Assembly: GCA_009869945.1 (NCBI GenBank)
Contig: WIXG01000287.1
Coordinates: 1 to 64,000 of the forward strand
Direction of reading: 5' to 3'
Length of the DNA: 64,000 nt
DNA from: Mesaphorura yosii
Taxonomy: Eukaryota > Arthropoda > Collembola > Poduromorpha > Tullbergiidae
The notes under the pieces were generated by a model. It was given only the letters and a program-made list of their open reading frames with translations, was not told the origin of the DNA and ran no database searches. The translations under genes were made by a program, and so were the position numbers. Below are positions 24,244 through 36,200 of the stretch, piece after piece; the stretch's first letter is position 1; each line of letters opens with the position of its first letter.

Positions 24244-27200
24244 GTGAGTGCCACCAAAGAAGCCACTGAAACGCCAAGAGAGGACGTGTCTTAAGTTCAG
24301 TTGCCCTAAAACGCAAAGGAAGAGGAAGAATTTCATGCTCGACTCGACAATTGACTTGACACTTGATTTGACTTGCCTTCCTTTGTTTCGAACTGGTTTC
24401 AATTCGTGTGACACTACAACGACTTAACGACAATAGCGATGGCGATGAGGATTTGTCGCCTTCATTGCTGTGTATTATCGTAAAAAGAGGACCAGTAGCA
24501 TTTTTCTTGACCGCACGCATAAATTACGAATTAAAGTTCGTTGGAATGCGAATCCGCCACGATGGCGAATTTACTGCGAAAACTCACCATGGCAGATCTT
24601 TGTGCCCAAGCCGCTTGACGCTTGGTAGGCGGAAGAATTTGTAATTTGTGGATTTGTGAATTGGTGAATTATGCTTTGATGTAATTAATGAAGACATTCA
24701 TCATTATCATTATCACTGAAAAACTGCAATCCGCCTTGCATTTTTGCAGTGTAGCACTGCGCTGGCCGCGAGCGATTTATAAAATCTAATCTGATCTTGA
24801 AGGCTCGAAAGTCACGAACACGAACGAAGTTTGTGAAAAGTGAGCAGTTTCGACCAGAGTGAAAAAATAAATTACAAGTCGCTGATTTTTAAATGTGATT
24901 ACAATTAATGCAATGTCAAAACGCAATACACAACGCAGCGCTAAGAATGACCTTTTTCGTCGGCCGACGGCCACAAAACTGGCGTACTGGCGAAATTGAC
25001 CTGATTTTCGAACAGTTCGAATCATTCCGCGACCTGCACTTGCTAAATTCAATTACTGACAAAATGCAGGTGATTGGCGATTTTTCAAATATTTTTGCAC
25101 GTTCAGCTTTCAACATGAAATATGTAGAATCCAAACTGCAGTTAACAAAATTAATAGAAAACTAATTAAAAACAATTTGAACGGCGTGGTTGCGTTTTTG
25201 CGTCGCTTTTCTCATTAGCAAAGTTAATTGGTTTTATCGCGTGTGAATTGTGAATTGCAAATTTCATTTACAAACTGCTTAAACCTTTGTTATTGTTGAT
25301 CAGACCATTGAGCTGGGAATTTCTCATAACTAGACGGCCACATGTTCTTCAGCTCACTTCACTTCTTTTCGTACCAAACACCAGGCGCAAAGTGCGAAAG
25401 TCCCGTTTTAGCGAATAGCGAAAAGGCTTGTTTCTGGGCACGAAAATTGCATTTGTAAATTAAATCTGTCTGCTTTCCACTTAACTCGAACTTCAAACGG
25501 AGCACGAAGGAAATGGCAAATTACTTAATTCTTCTTGCCGTTGCGTTGCCTGCCGTTTTCAAGACGGCGCAAAGAAAAAACCTTCGAAAGTTTTACGATA
25601 TTCGGTGAAATTGCTCGATTTTTCACCGGCGACGACGGCTTTTCTGCGTAAAAATTCGAATTTTCTTTGCTACGTTTGGGTTTTGCTTCCAAGTAGCGTA
25701 GTGCATTTAAGCAGTATTGCAGAAACTGCAGTGAAGTGTGACCTTAAATTCGTAAAGACGGTACGCAGGTCCCGTTAGACAGGCGTTACTCCGACACGTT
25801 TTGTGGCATATGTGTGAAGTGTGCTTGGTGTTGGTGACGGTTGACGGTGACTGATGACTGAGACGACAATTAACAATTGCAAGCGCAGCCACAACTGTGA
25901 ATCACACATTCATGTCACTCACACTGTGACTGCGCTGCGCTGCGATTTAAAAATAGATTCACTAACAAATTAGTTTATAGTGTTCGCCATGCCGTGCCCA
26001 ATGAGCTCATTGACATTGGCTTCATGAAGCGCTCTTTAATCGCTGCGCTGTGCTGTTGGCACTTCAACCTTAAGCTTGGCTTGGCTTGGCTTGAAGCTTG
26101 GTCGATCTTTGAAGTAGATTAATTGCTATTCTTATGCGTAGCGAACAAGCAAATAAAATTAATGTTCCTTTGCAATTGGAATAAAATGTAAAATGTATCC
26201 ACTTTTCCAATTAAATGGGTCGTCGGCCGTCAGTGCAGTGCAACAGAAAATTACAGTACGCGTTGCAAGCCAGATTTCGTATCTATTTTCTCGCGTCCAT
26301 GCATCTTACACTCATTCTTTGTGTATCAAAGAGCAACCGCAAAGGATGAAACGGCGCGGCGTGTGTAAGGGATGAGTTTTTCTCACCGGTATGAGTGAGC
26401 CAAAAGCAGAGCAGCGTAGCGCAGTGAAGATCCACAAGCATCGTGTGGCCTTGATTTTGAAGAAGCTGGCATTGCATTGTTGGCGTAAATTATTACGAGC
26501 AAGACAAGCACTCTTCACCGAAGATACGCGAGATAATGCAATTTAATTACGCGTACGAGTACGATACATGATTTGTAAATTAGCGATACGAATCTCCGGC
26601 CAGGCCATTTAATTCGTCTTTCCTCGCCTTTTACTGCTAAACTCGTAGTCGCAATAGCTCTAAGTCAATAAAGCATGCTAAACGCTAATTGTTTTAAATG
26701 TACACTTGCTTTTCGTATTATCATATTTCGTGGATTCCTGTCCTATTAAGGCAATGCAAAGGCTAAAAGACTGGCCAGGTCATAAAATTCGTACGGGCGC
26801 ACTTGAAATTTGATCTGAGCAAGAGCAATGGCAATTAATTGAAAATGTGGTTAAAAGGTGAACCGTGTCGAATTTGCAATACAGTTTCAAGACAGAAAGT
26901 ACAATAGCCTAGCTAACTGTTTTTGTACAAGGCTCAAGTTCATGACACACGAATTATTTCGACAGCCAAACAATTCTTTTGTCTTTTAACGCAGTGCTTA
27001 GCAAGTCATGATTTGGCATTCTGCTATTCTGGTTTGATTCTTGCTCGGAATTTGCCAATCGACTGATTTTGAATGGTAAAAGGTTAAATGGCTACACGGC
27101 AGCCTGACAACAGAAACTGAGATTGATTTCATGTAGGCTAAGTAAAATTGTAAAATAAATTAAGGTCGTTTACTTTACTGCATTCATTTTGAGGGAAAAA

Positions 27201-30200
27201 TCAGAGATCAGAGTCACAGTCACAGACAAGAAGACAAGACAAGGACAAGTTACATAAAAAACTAAGCCTAAGTTGCCTAAGCACAGATTAGCTTTACAAT
27301 CTTGAATCTTATCATTTAGGATTTACGCGCACGGCACGGCACGGCACGGGATGGCATTTTTGTGGTGTTCTACATTACAAGACGGCTTTTATATTTGCCT
27401 ACTAGTACTCTTGTTTCGCGTAGGTTTAATTAGTGTGCGTGAAGTTACATAAAACATAGATTAGGATTTTAAGCACCAAAACCTGAATTCACTGAGCCGC
27501 ACTTGCAATTTGCAGTTTACCAATTTTGAGTCGCCGTCGTTGTCGTCGAAAATCTTGTTCCGCCTTGGTTTATGGCTACAATCTGAGCCGATGTGATTTT
27601 CTGGTGTTTGTATTTTTTGGCATCCTTTTTTGGCTCGGCTTGGCTTCACTGTTGTGCTCGTCAGTGGCGTCTGCGGTTTTCCTTTGACAGCGCAAATATA
27701 GAATAGAAAATTCGAAAATTGCTCATTGTTGACTTTCTTGACAAGATCATGTTTACATTCTTACCAGCCTAAGCCAAGTCGTAGTTGTTGTCATTTTCAA
27801 TGCTGTGCAAATACCAAAACCAAAACCATCCTGAATGAGTCTGGTTCAATTACCCAACTTCACATTGCATTTTTGACACAGTTCTCAACGTTCTCATCCG
27901 CGATCAACGTTGTGCGGTGTTAACTAAGCTGAAGCTCGCCGACTCGCTGCTGCGCTGCAGGTTGCATTGACGAAACCGCACGGCAGGAAGGCAGGCCGTT
28001 CGTTGATTGTTGATTCAGGAATTCACGAATTCTACGTCAAAAAGTCAAAATTTTGATAATCTCAAATCTGACACAATGACAAAAGCTAAATGTCACCGTG
28101 TTTCTGCTCTGGTTGAAGATCGTAATCGTCTTGGCGAATTACCAAAATGAACTGCATCCACACGCTGAAATATCGACTAATTAGACGCATCTGCATTGCA
28201 TTCTGAAGCTGTCATGCTTGGATGTGGATCCATCCGGCAAGGAGGCCAATCAGGAGTTGAGTTCGTCAGCAATTCAGCAATCGCCCTCCTGCGACAAAAT
28301 CTAATGCATGGCATAGCATAGTAAAATAGATGAAAACAGATAAGCAATTGATTTTTGCTCTTCGGAGGATTTTGTGGCCCTTAAAAGGGCCATTGGTTTC
28401 AGGTGGAATCAGTAGACAGGTTGTCGGATGTAGATCCTGATCAAGAAGAAAGTGTTTGCTTCCCCGCGTATTCGTCTTGCCAGCTGGATGTCTCTCGCCA
28501 TGATGGTCACACGCTTGGTGTGGATCGCAACCAAGTTGATGTGTTCAAAGAGGTTCACCAAATGTGCTTCAGCTGCTACTTGGAGCGCCGCGACAGCCGA
28601 GCTCTGATACCGGAAGTTGGCGTTGTAGTCTTGAGCAATCTCTCTCACAAGGCGCCGGAATAGCACGGCGGGGATGAGAAGATCCTACGTTCTCTGGTAT
28701 CTTCTGATTTCTCGGAGGACTTCCGTTCCAGCCTGGTATCGATGAGCTTTCATGACGCCTCCAATTGCTAGATTTGGCATGGGTTTGGGCTTAGGTTTCG
28801 ATGATCCGCCTCCGTTTGCGGCTACCTTCAATGCCAGTTGTTTTCGTGAAGCTTTCCCACCAGTGGGCTTCCAGGAAGTTTGCTTCGTACGCGCCATGGT
28901 GATTCAGCTTTTGGTGTCCGCGTCCGATGAATCGATCGATCAGTTGAAAATGTCGGTCGAATTCGTTTTAATCGCTACTCACAGAGTCGGTATTCTATTC
29001 TACTTCTCCAGGCGGAACCTAATCACAAAATGGGCTCGTTTCAAAGGACATGGGTTCTATAAGTAACAGCAACGACAACGAGATTTTGGCCAGTAACTGA
29101 TAGAGTGGAGGGAAGAGCGGCAAAAGAGATGAAGAAGCGGATGGCTGACAGTGAAATGGGAAATTGAAACATGCCAAGAGCGCAAGCCCCGTTTAGAGTG
29201 AAATGAATCATTTAATAAAGGAATGAGAAAACGTAGTTGCTTTAGAATTTTTTTCTTAAACTATGCTAAGCGTTTCGTATTTCCGGCTACTTCGTAATTA
29301 AGTTTAGTTTCAGTGGATGGCCGGTCGTTCATTAAACCGCGAGTGCTATGCTGCACTGTGAGAAAATTCTGCCGTCGTTTTCCGGAGCCACAGGCAAAAT
29401 GTAAAAAATCGGAATTTGTGATTTGCAATTCGTGCGTGTTTGCTTGCTTGACTTCCTGAACAGGAAATTCAGTCGACCAACTCGCATAGTTGGACGAGGA
29501 GAGGTCAACAGTTTTTTTTCAAGCATTTACGCATTTATTGACTAGCTAGCAAGCAACAATGTCCGTGTAAGACGTTATAATTAATCGATTAATTGAAATT
29601 CGCGTTCTTCTCTGCCGGCTGCACTGCCGAATTAATCATTGAGTGCAATTAGCAAATCGAAAATGCTTTGCTAGTGCGAATGGAATTCTGGCTGTTTAAA
29701 TTGATGGGATTGTTGCTCTTTCGCCTTCGTCTTCTTCGCTCGGGTGAGTTGAAATCTTGTTGAAATCTGACACTGCAGTTTTTAATTATGCAAATGGTGC
29801 GGTTAATGAGATTCATTGAGTGCAGGGTTAATTTACTACAGATATTTATGACCCACTCGGCCAAACTCTTGCCATTTGCCATTTGCACTAAACCTGTCAA
29901 TCTGTCAACTAAATATCGCTGGTGCTTCGCTGGAGGGAGCCCATTTAAAATCGTGACGTGTTTGCTATGTCAAAAGCCTCTATGTCAGCCTCGTAATTGC
30001 AAAGCAAATTAACGTTACCGTCTGAGTCTGTCTACAAATTCGAGAAATCAAACGCAAGGGCAAAGAGGCCACATGCCGTGTCGAGTTGAAATGAAACTTC
30101 GCTTGGTGATGGCGATTTCAGTCGTAGTCGTGGATCATGTTTTCAGTATTTTGCATTTGTTAATGTGCCCGCCGATGTGACTGAAGTGAAGGGTGGCCGT

Positions 30201-33200
30201 GTTAACAAATCGACCAGGGACCACCTCGAAACATAATTTACGATGTACGATTATGATCGTGAATGTGAACTGCTACGGCGAGATTTTGATTAAAAATTCC
30301 TGTGACGGCGACCTGCAAGCTTTTTGTTTACTTTTGTGCGGTCGCGTCGTGGCTCAGATAAATAATCACGAGCAGAATTCTGGTTCTGGTATTTTCCTAT
30401 CAAATCAAGTGAGAAGCTATGCATTGGGCATTGGGCATTTATTTGATCGCATGATTGCGTTGCGTGCCTCGGCTGTCAAGCGATTGCATTGCTACTGTTA
30501 CTTTGACTGTCATTGTCACTGCCATTGCCAAATTCTTACGGCCAAATGGCTAAAAGACGAACGACGAAGACCGGACACGTACGAATTTTATGACAGTGAC
30601 TGGCCGGCCACTCTTCCTGTGCCATGCCCTGCCCTGCCTGTTTTGCACCTGAAAGCTCATCAAATGCTTTGGCTTTGACGCCTGAGTCGCTCGCGTAAAA
30701 TACAATGCAGAGATTCTTGTCTTCTGGCCTGGGAAAGATGAATGGTCTTTAATTGGCAATTTGCGATTATTGTTCGCTGATTTCACTGCAGCAGTGCAGT
30801 GACAGTGTGATGACCTTTAAACGCAAAGCCAAGCAGTCTCGTAATTTGACATTAATGCCGGCTAGTCTTAACTGCAATTGCTGTTTGTGGCTTGGTAATT
30901 AATCACCTTTAAATAGTAGTACAAAGTTACAAAGAATTCATTCATATCATATCAAATTACATTGGCCTTGAATTCAGGGACGTGACGTGGCGGTGACGTA
31001 GACAGACATTTCCCATCGATAACGTCAATTAATTATTGCATTACTTTTGCTGAATTGTGCTCTTAATAATTCGATCTTGCCCGATTCAGCATTTACAAGC
31101 ACACTTCTATAACTGTGAAGTCCTTGTAACGTAACTTGAAGAAAGTACATAAATCTTAACGATGCCTGCCAGCATTAAAATTGCTTCCGTTCTCGATCTT
31201 TATTTAAATTGCCAGCTGAAGAAAGTTTTACGGCTCTCCGCAATTAATTAGTAATTTCTTAATCTACAACATCGGCTGCGACTGTAATTGTGACACTCAA
31301 TTAATTAGCACCTAGTTTTGGTTACGTACTTAACATTCACACTTTGATAGTTTGAGTATTTGATACTCTGATTATTTGAGTTCCAATGCTGGGAAAATGC
31401 AAAACAGTTTATTTGTGAGCCATTTCCCATTAAGACTACGACTACAACCACGATAATTTTGCTGCGTACATGAACTTTTAACTTGGTTTTATTGCTCAAC
31501 TCGTGCAGTGCTCACGACACGACTACTTTTCCCTCGCGCTGCTGTCTTATCAGTGCCTTGATTTATTGTGAACTGTGTCAATGTGAGTGAATTTACTTTG
31601 AATTTCTAAATACTAAGCAAATTGCCAAGTACGCAAATTCCCGACGCTGTAAAGGCAAGCAAGAAATTTTCTGGTGCGAATGCGAGTCATAAAATTCGAA
31701 GACAAAATCGTGATTCGTGAATCGCCTTCGGGATTCGCATTCGCAATTCGCTTTCAGAAGAGCAGAAAGAAGAGAGGAATTTCAGGAAGCAGATTCAGTG
31801 AATCAGCGAGCAAGTAGCAAGTAGCGAAAACAAGAAACAGGCAGCGCAACAACAATAAAATTGCAATTGTCGAAGCAGGCACTTAACTCTTAACAGGCCA
31901 GATAAGAATCCGTCCGCCCGAGCTACTCAGCCACAGCCGAGTTTAATGTAATTAAATTACTTACTACCAACCATCGAACAGGCTAACAAGCAGCGAACCG
32001 TGAAAGAAACTGGCTACCTTCTGCGTGTTGCTTGATTGTTGAACGGGACGATCGACCAACCTAGCGTGTAATTACTTTACTTGCATAGTTAAAAGAAGTA
32101 TGTAAATAATGGCACAGTGAGCGTGAGACGCAAATTCTGCGCAAGGGTATTGACTTTGACTGTTTAACCCTTTCATTTTCTGACGTTGCTCTATCGGAAT
32201 TTCTTGCAGACTGAAGACTGAAGCCCCAATTTCATTGTTCTCGTTTCTGTTTCTGGTGATGGCTTAATTGAGTAATTAAATGTTCCCTCTTGAATCTTGC
32301 ATTTATCCTTTTAATTCGGGCTTCAGCTTCAGGCTGCCTGATTGCTGATTACCCGATGAAAGGATCTCGACCGTTTTCGAGTCACGAAGGGCTGGCTTGC
32401 ATGCATTGTGATTGCATTTGCGTTGCGTGCAAGAATTAAACAGTTAATAACTTCATTATCAGGCTCGAGGTCAATATTTATCAGTTTTTGTTCCTCTTTC
32501 AGTTTAACCAGTCGCCAACCTCGTCAAAGGGCAGCGGTGAGTCGGTGCTGGGCAGATTTCTGAAGCTGGGCAAATCAAGGAGCGATGTCAACTCGCAGCC
32601 GAAACGCCGTGGCCGTGGCGACGTAGACGCCGAAGACGAATTTCGTCTGACCATTTCCTCATCGGCGCAGAATCTTCGAGGCGGTGGTGCTCGCGGAGCT
32701 GAGAAAATGGTGCAAAGGGCAAATTTACGAAAGGACAACGTGTCAAAGTCACATTCTTGGATTTTTGGGCCAAGCCCAGGCAGCTCAAGTGGTGGCGGAG
32801 GCGGAGGTGCGGCGAAGGAACATTCACCGCTCGGCCACACCCAGTTTGCGGCAGACAACTACCTTCAGCATTCTCCGTCTCGGCATCTTCACCAGCAGCA
32901 GCATCCACATCTTTTGCACCCGCACCCGGCCGATTACGGCCACAGTCACCACTATTTTCAAATTCCCGCACCAATGCCAATGCAGATGTCAATGGACTAC
33001 TGCCACGCGTGTCAGGGCACTGGCAGCGGCGGCGGCGCCGCGGGTCTGCTCGCTCCAGCGCGAGCGCCCGAATTCTGTCACGCCTGTAACATTTCCGCCC
33101 TCACAGCCGCCAACGCCTCAAAATTCGCTAAGCAGCAGCACCACCACAAACAAAAGCAGCAGCAACCGGAAGCGGACTCAAATTCCAATTCCAAGTCATT

Positions 33201-36200
33201 CGCGTTCGCAAGCAGCGTTCGCAAGCTGACGTGGAAGAGTCTGAAGCAAGCCGTGAAGAAGCGGCCGAGCATCGACTCGCTGAAGCCGGCGCCGCTCCCA
33301 CCCGATGCGAGTTGGAGTTCGAACGGTAATTTCCTGGATGCCGTCGGCGGCGGTGGTGGGCCCGGTCTTTTCATGTCACAGGACGACGTGCTCAACGCGA
33401 CGACCACGAATTACTTCTTCCCGGAGAAGAAATATCAGAAGGGAGCTACTTCTGCCACGGCGTACTTCGGGAGTTGCACGGACCTCTTCACCGGCGTGGG
33501 GCGAAACGGAGCTGGTGCCATGGGGGCCTACGACCACATGACGCCGCCGCAGCACATGACGGCGTCCGTCCGCGTGCGCCCGAAACGCTCCCGTGAAACG
33601 TGGCATTTCGATAGCTGCGGCTCCAACGACCTGGGCGGCCCGACCTCGAATTACCAGCAGCAAGACGGCCCGCACGCACATGGAGCTTATCATTCCGAGT
33701 GGGATCTGAGGAATTACACGCCATACGAGGAGTGGCTGACGGTGGCCAACTCCTCCAAGTCACTGATAGCAGCCGATGCAGACAACGGCTTCACGCAAGG
33801 CGTGGACGTCGACGTGGACGCATTAAAGTCGATTGGGGAACCGTTCGAAGTGACGTTGGTGCACAGCAACGGCAATAGCGCCAGTGAAAGTGGGAGCATT
33901 CAGAATACAGCTGCAGTGGCAGCGAAAATAAATAGACCGTCAACTAACAATAACAGTGGCAATTGCAGTGGAACAACAATTAACGGCAACAATGTAGGTG
34001 CCAACAATGGGAAGGGTGTCATCGCAGCGGCAGTGGGAAGCAGTGTGAATGTGTCTTCTTCTTCGTCGTCAGCCTCAGCCTCTTTGTCAATGTCATCGCC
34101 AGCGCCAACGTCAAACCCGCAAGATATTTACAGCAACGGAGGTGTGAAACGCTTCAGCATCCTCAACAATGAACTTAACGCCTATCTGCTCAACAAGAGA
34201 AATCAAGACAACGTTGCTGGTGAAATGGAGCAACATATGACTGATGGCGAGGATGACCAGGAAGAACCCGCCGTTACCGTGGTGGAGGGCAGCCGGAGCC
34301 GAGTAAGAATTGCTGGCCAGGGCATCACAATCGCAGGTCATGGACACGGCCAAAGAGTGGGCCGAAGCAATTCTTCGTCGTCCGCGTCAACATCGAAGAA
34401 GACCTCCAACAAAGGCAATCACCCGCACCATCTGATTATCTCTTCCGCATCCTCCGAGTCTGATTTGACGCTCACAGGAGCCAAATCCAGCTTCTCGACC
34501 TTCACTGGAGGAGGCACAAAAACTGGCGCTAACGCCAGCACGATTGTGAATGTGACGACGACCCGCATCGGCATGACTGACGACGACGACGGCGAATTCG
34601 AGAGCCAAAGCCACTATTATTCACCTTCTTCATCGAACAATGCGTTTTCATCTTCGTCTGATTCTGTTAACAAGGTGTTGACGTCGACGTCTTCATCATC
34701 GAACAATGGGAATGTGAAACTTCGACCTATTGTGAAGAGCCAAAAGCGTGAACGCGAACGTGAGCGTGAAGAACGAGAAAATGAAGAAAGAAATGGAACG
34801 ACTACAGTTGAAGTGTCGACTGCGAAGAATTTTGCTCCAAGCCAAAGTCAAAGTCAGAGTCAAAAGACTGCAACTGCCAGTAGTGCAACTAATTCAAATC
34901 AGAATCAGAAATACGGTGCTTTGCGAAGAAGGAAGCATGGCAGATCAGCCGGCAGCGGCAAGCATGTCGGTGGCAAGAATCTGCTTCGAGAAACGATTTA
35001 CGAAGAAGATTCGGGCGAAGACTCGATTCAAAATTCGAGTTCGACGAGCAATGGCAATGACAATGCGAATGCGAATGGGATCTACACAGTCAAAATTGTC
35101 GTCAATTCTAATACAAATTCGCATAATGGTGCTGGCCCTGCCGATTACGCGTACGTCAAGCCGATCTTGAAAACTAATTCGCACTACGCATCAGTCACGA
35201 GCAGCATCACGAATTCGACCTCGACTTCGACCCAGCAGGGCACAAATTCGTACGCGTACGCGCACATGAATTTGACTTCGAGCCCCGACTGCGCCCCGCA
35301 CTCTGATTCTGTCAATCCTGCGAGAAAAGGGGTCAAATTCGATATCGGCCACGGCGGCGGCGGAGGGCAGAAGAAGAAGGTGCAATTCAACAAGGAGAAG
35401 GTCGTCATCATGTGCGGAGCGGATCCAGATGAAGATGAAGAAGAATCCCAGTCAAGTGAAGACGGCAGTGGCAGTGGCAGCGAAGAGAAGGCTGAGACTG
35501 AAGAAAGTATGGGCGTAAACGGGCAATTCGAATTCGAGTCTACGCCCGCGAAAAAGGATTACGACTATTCAGATTGGAATTCCTGTATTCAAGATCACGA
35601 ACACGAACAAGACGATCAAGACAAAGGCTCCTTTCTCGGCGTCGGCGGAAGCGTTTCTGTGTCCGTCTCCGAAGATTCGTCGCCCCGCGGCGCTCAGACT
35701 GAAGCTGGATACGAACATGAAGCCGAAGTAGAAGAGCAAAGCGTTTCCACAGAAGTCAACAACCTTATCGGCTATGAGTACGTTACATCAACGGCTGCGG
35801 CAAGCCATAGTCAGCTGCTTTCTTCTGCCGAAGCTGAAGCTGAGCCCAGCAGCAACAATGGGAATGAAATCATTTCAACAGCTTCATCGGTAGCAATTTG
35901 CACCAGTTCTCAGGCTCAAGTTCAGGCGCAGCAATATCAGCCAAAGTACAACAAAAATCAAAGGAATGGCAGGTCTCAGCCTCCTGCGCAGCAAAACAAA
36001 AGGAGCAATGGCAGTAATCGCATCAAGATTGCGAATTCGAGCGCGAGCTCAAAATCGACCCATCAGCAAATCGAGCAAGTATTTGCTCAGGTCGACGCTC
36101 GCGTTCAGGACGACAAAAGAAAATTGGCGCATCAAAATCACGAAGGCGCGGAGTCGGAAAAGGCGCAGGCGCGACGGGCGGGCAGGCAGGAAAATGAAAT

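Larger units (their letters stand above)
24244..32502. other. RhoGEF intron 1 (8.3 kb), apart from the nested histone locus
   Basis: It is bounded by GTGAGT and TTTCAG. It contains the antisense histone H3 locus at 28376-28897 and simple repeats such as ACGGC copies at 27329-27350 and TTGGC copies at 26076-26090. The frame at 30193-30678 has no domain and a C-H-C-H run from a repeated word, so I do not call it. No other gene is seen. Confidence 0.55.

Noticed and set aside
30193-30678. 161-codon plus-strand frame with a C-H-C-H run
   Set aside because: The Cys/His run comes from a repeated TGTCATTGTCACTGCCATTG-like word, and the rest has no recognisable domain.
32499-32992. Minus-strand frames across RhoGEF exon 2
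   Set aside because: They are shadows of the low-complexity coding exon on the other strand.
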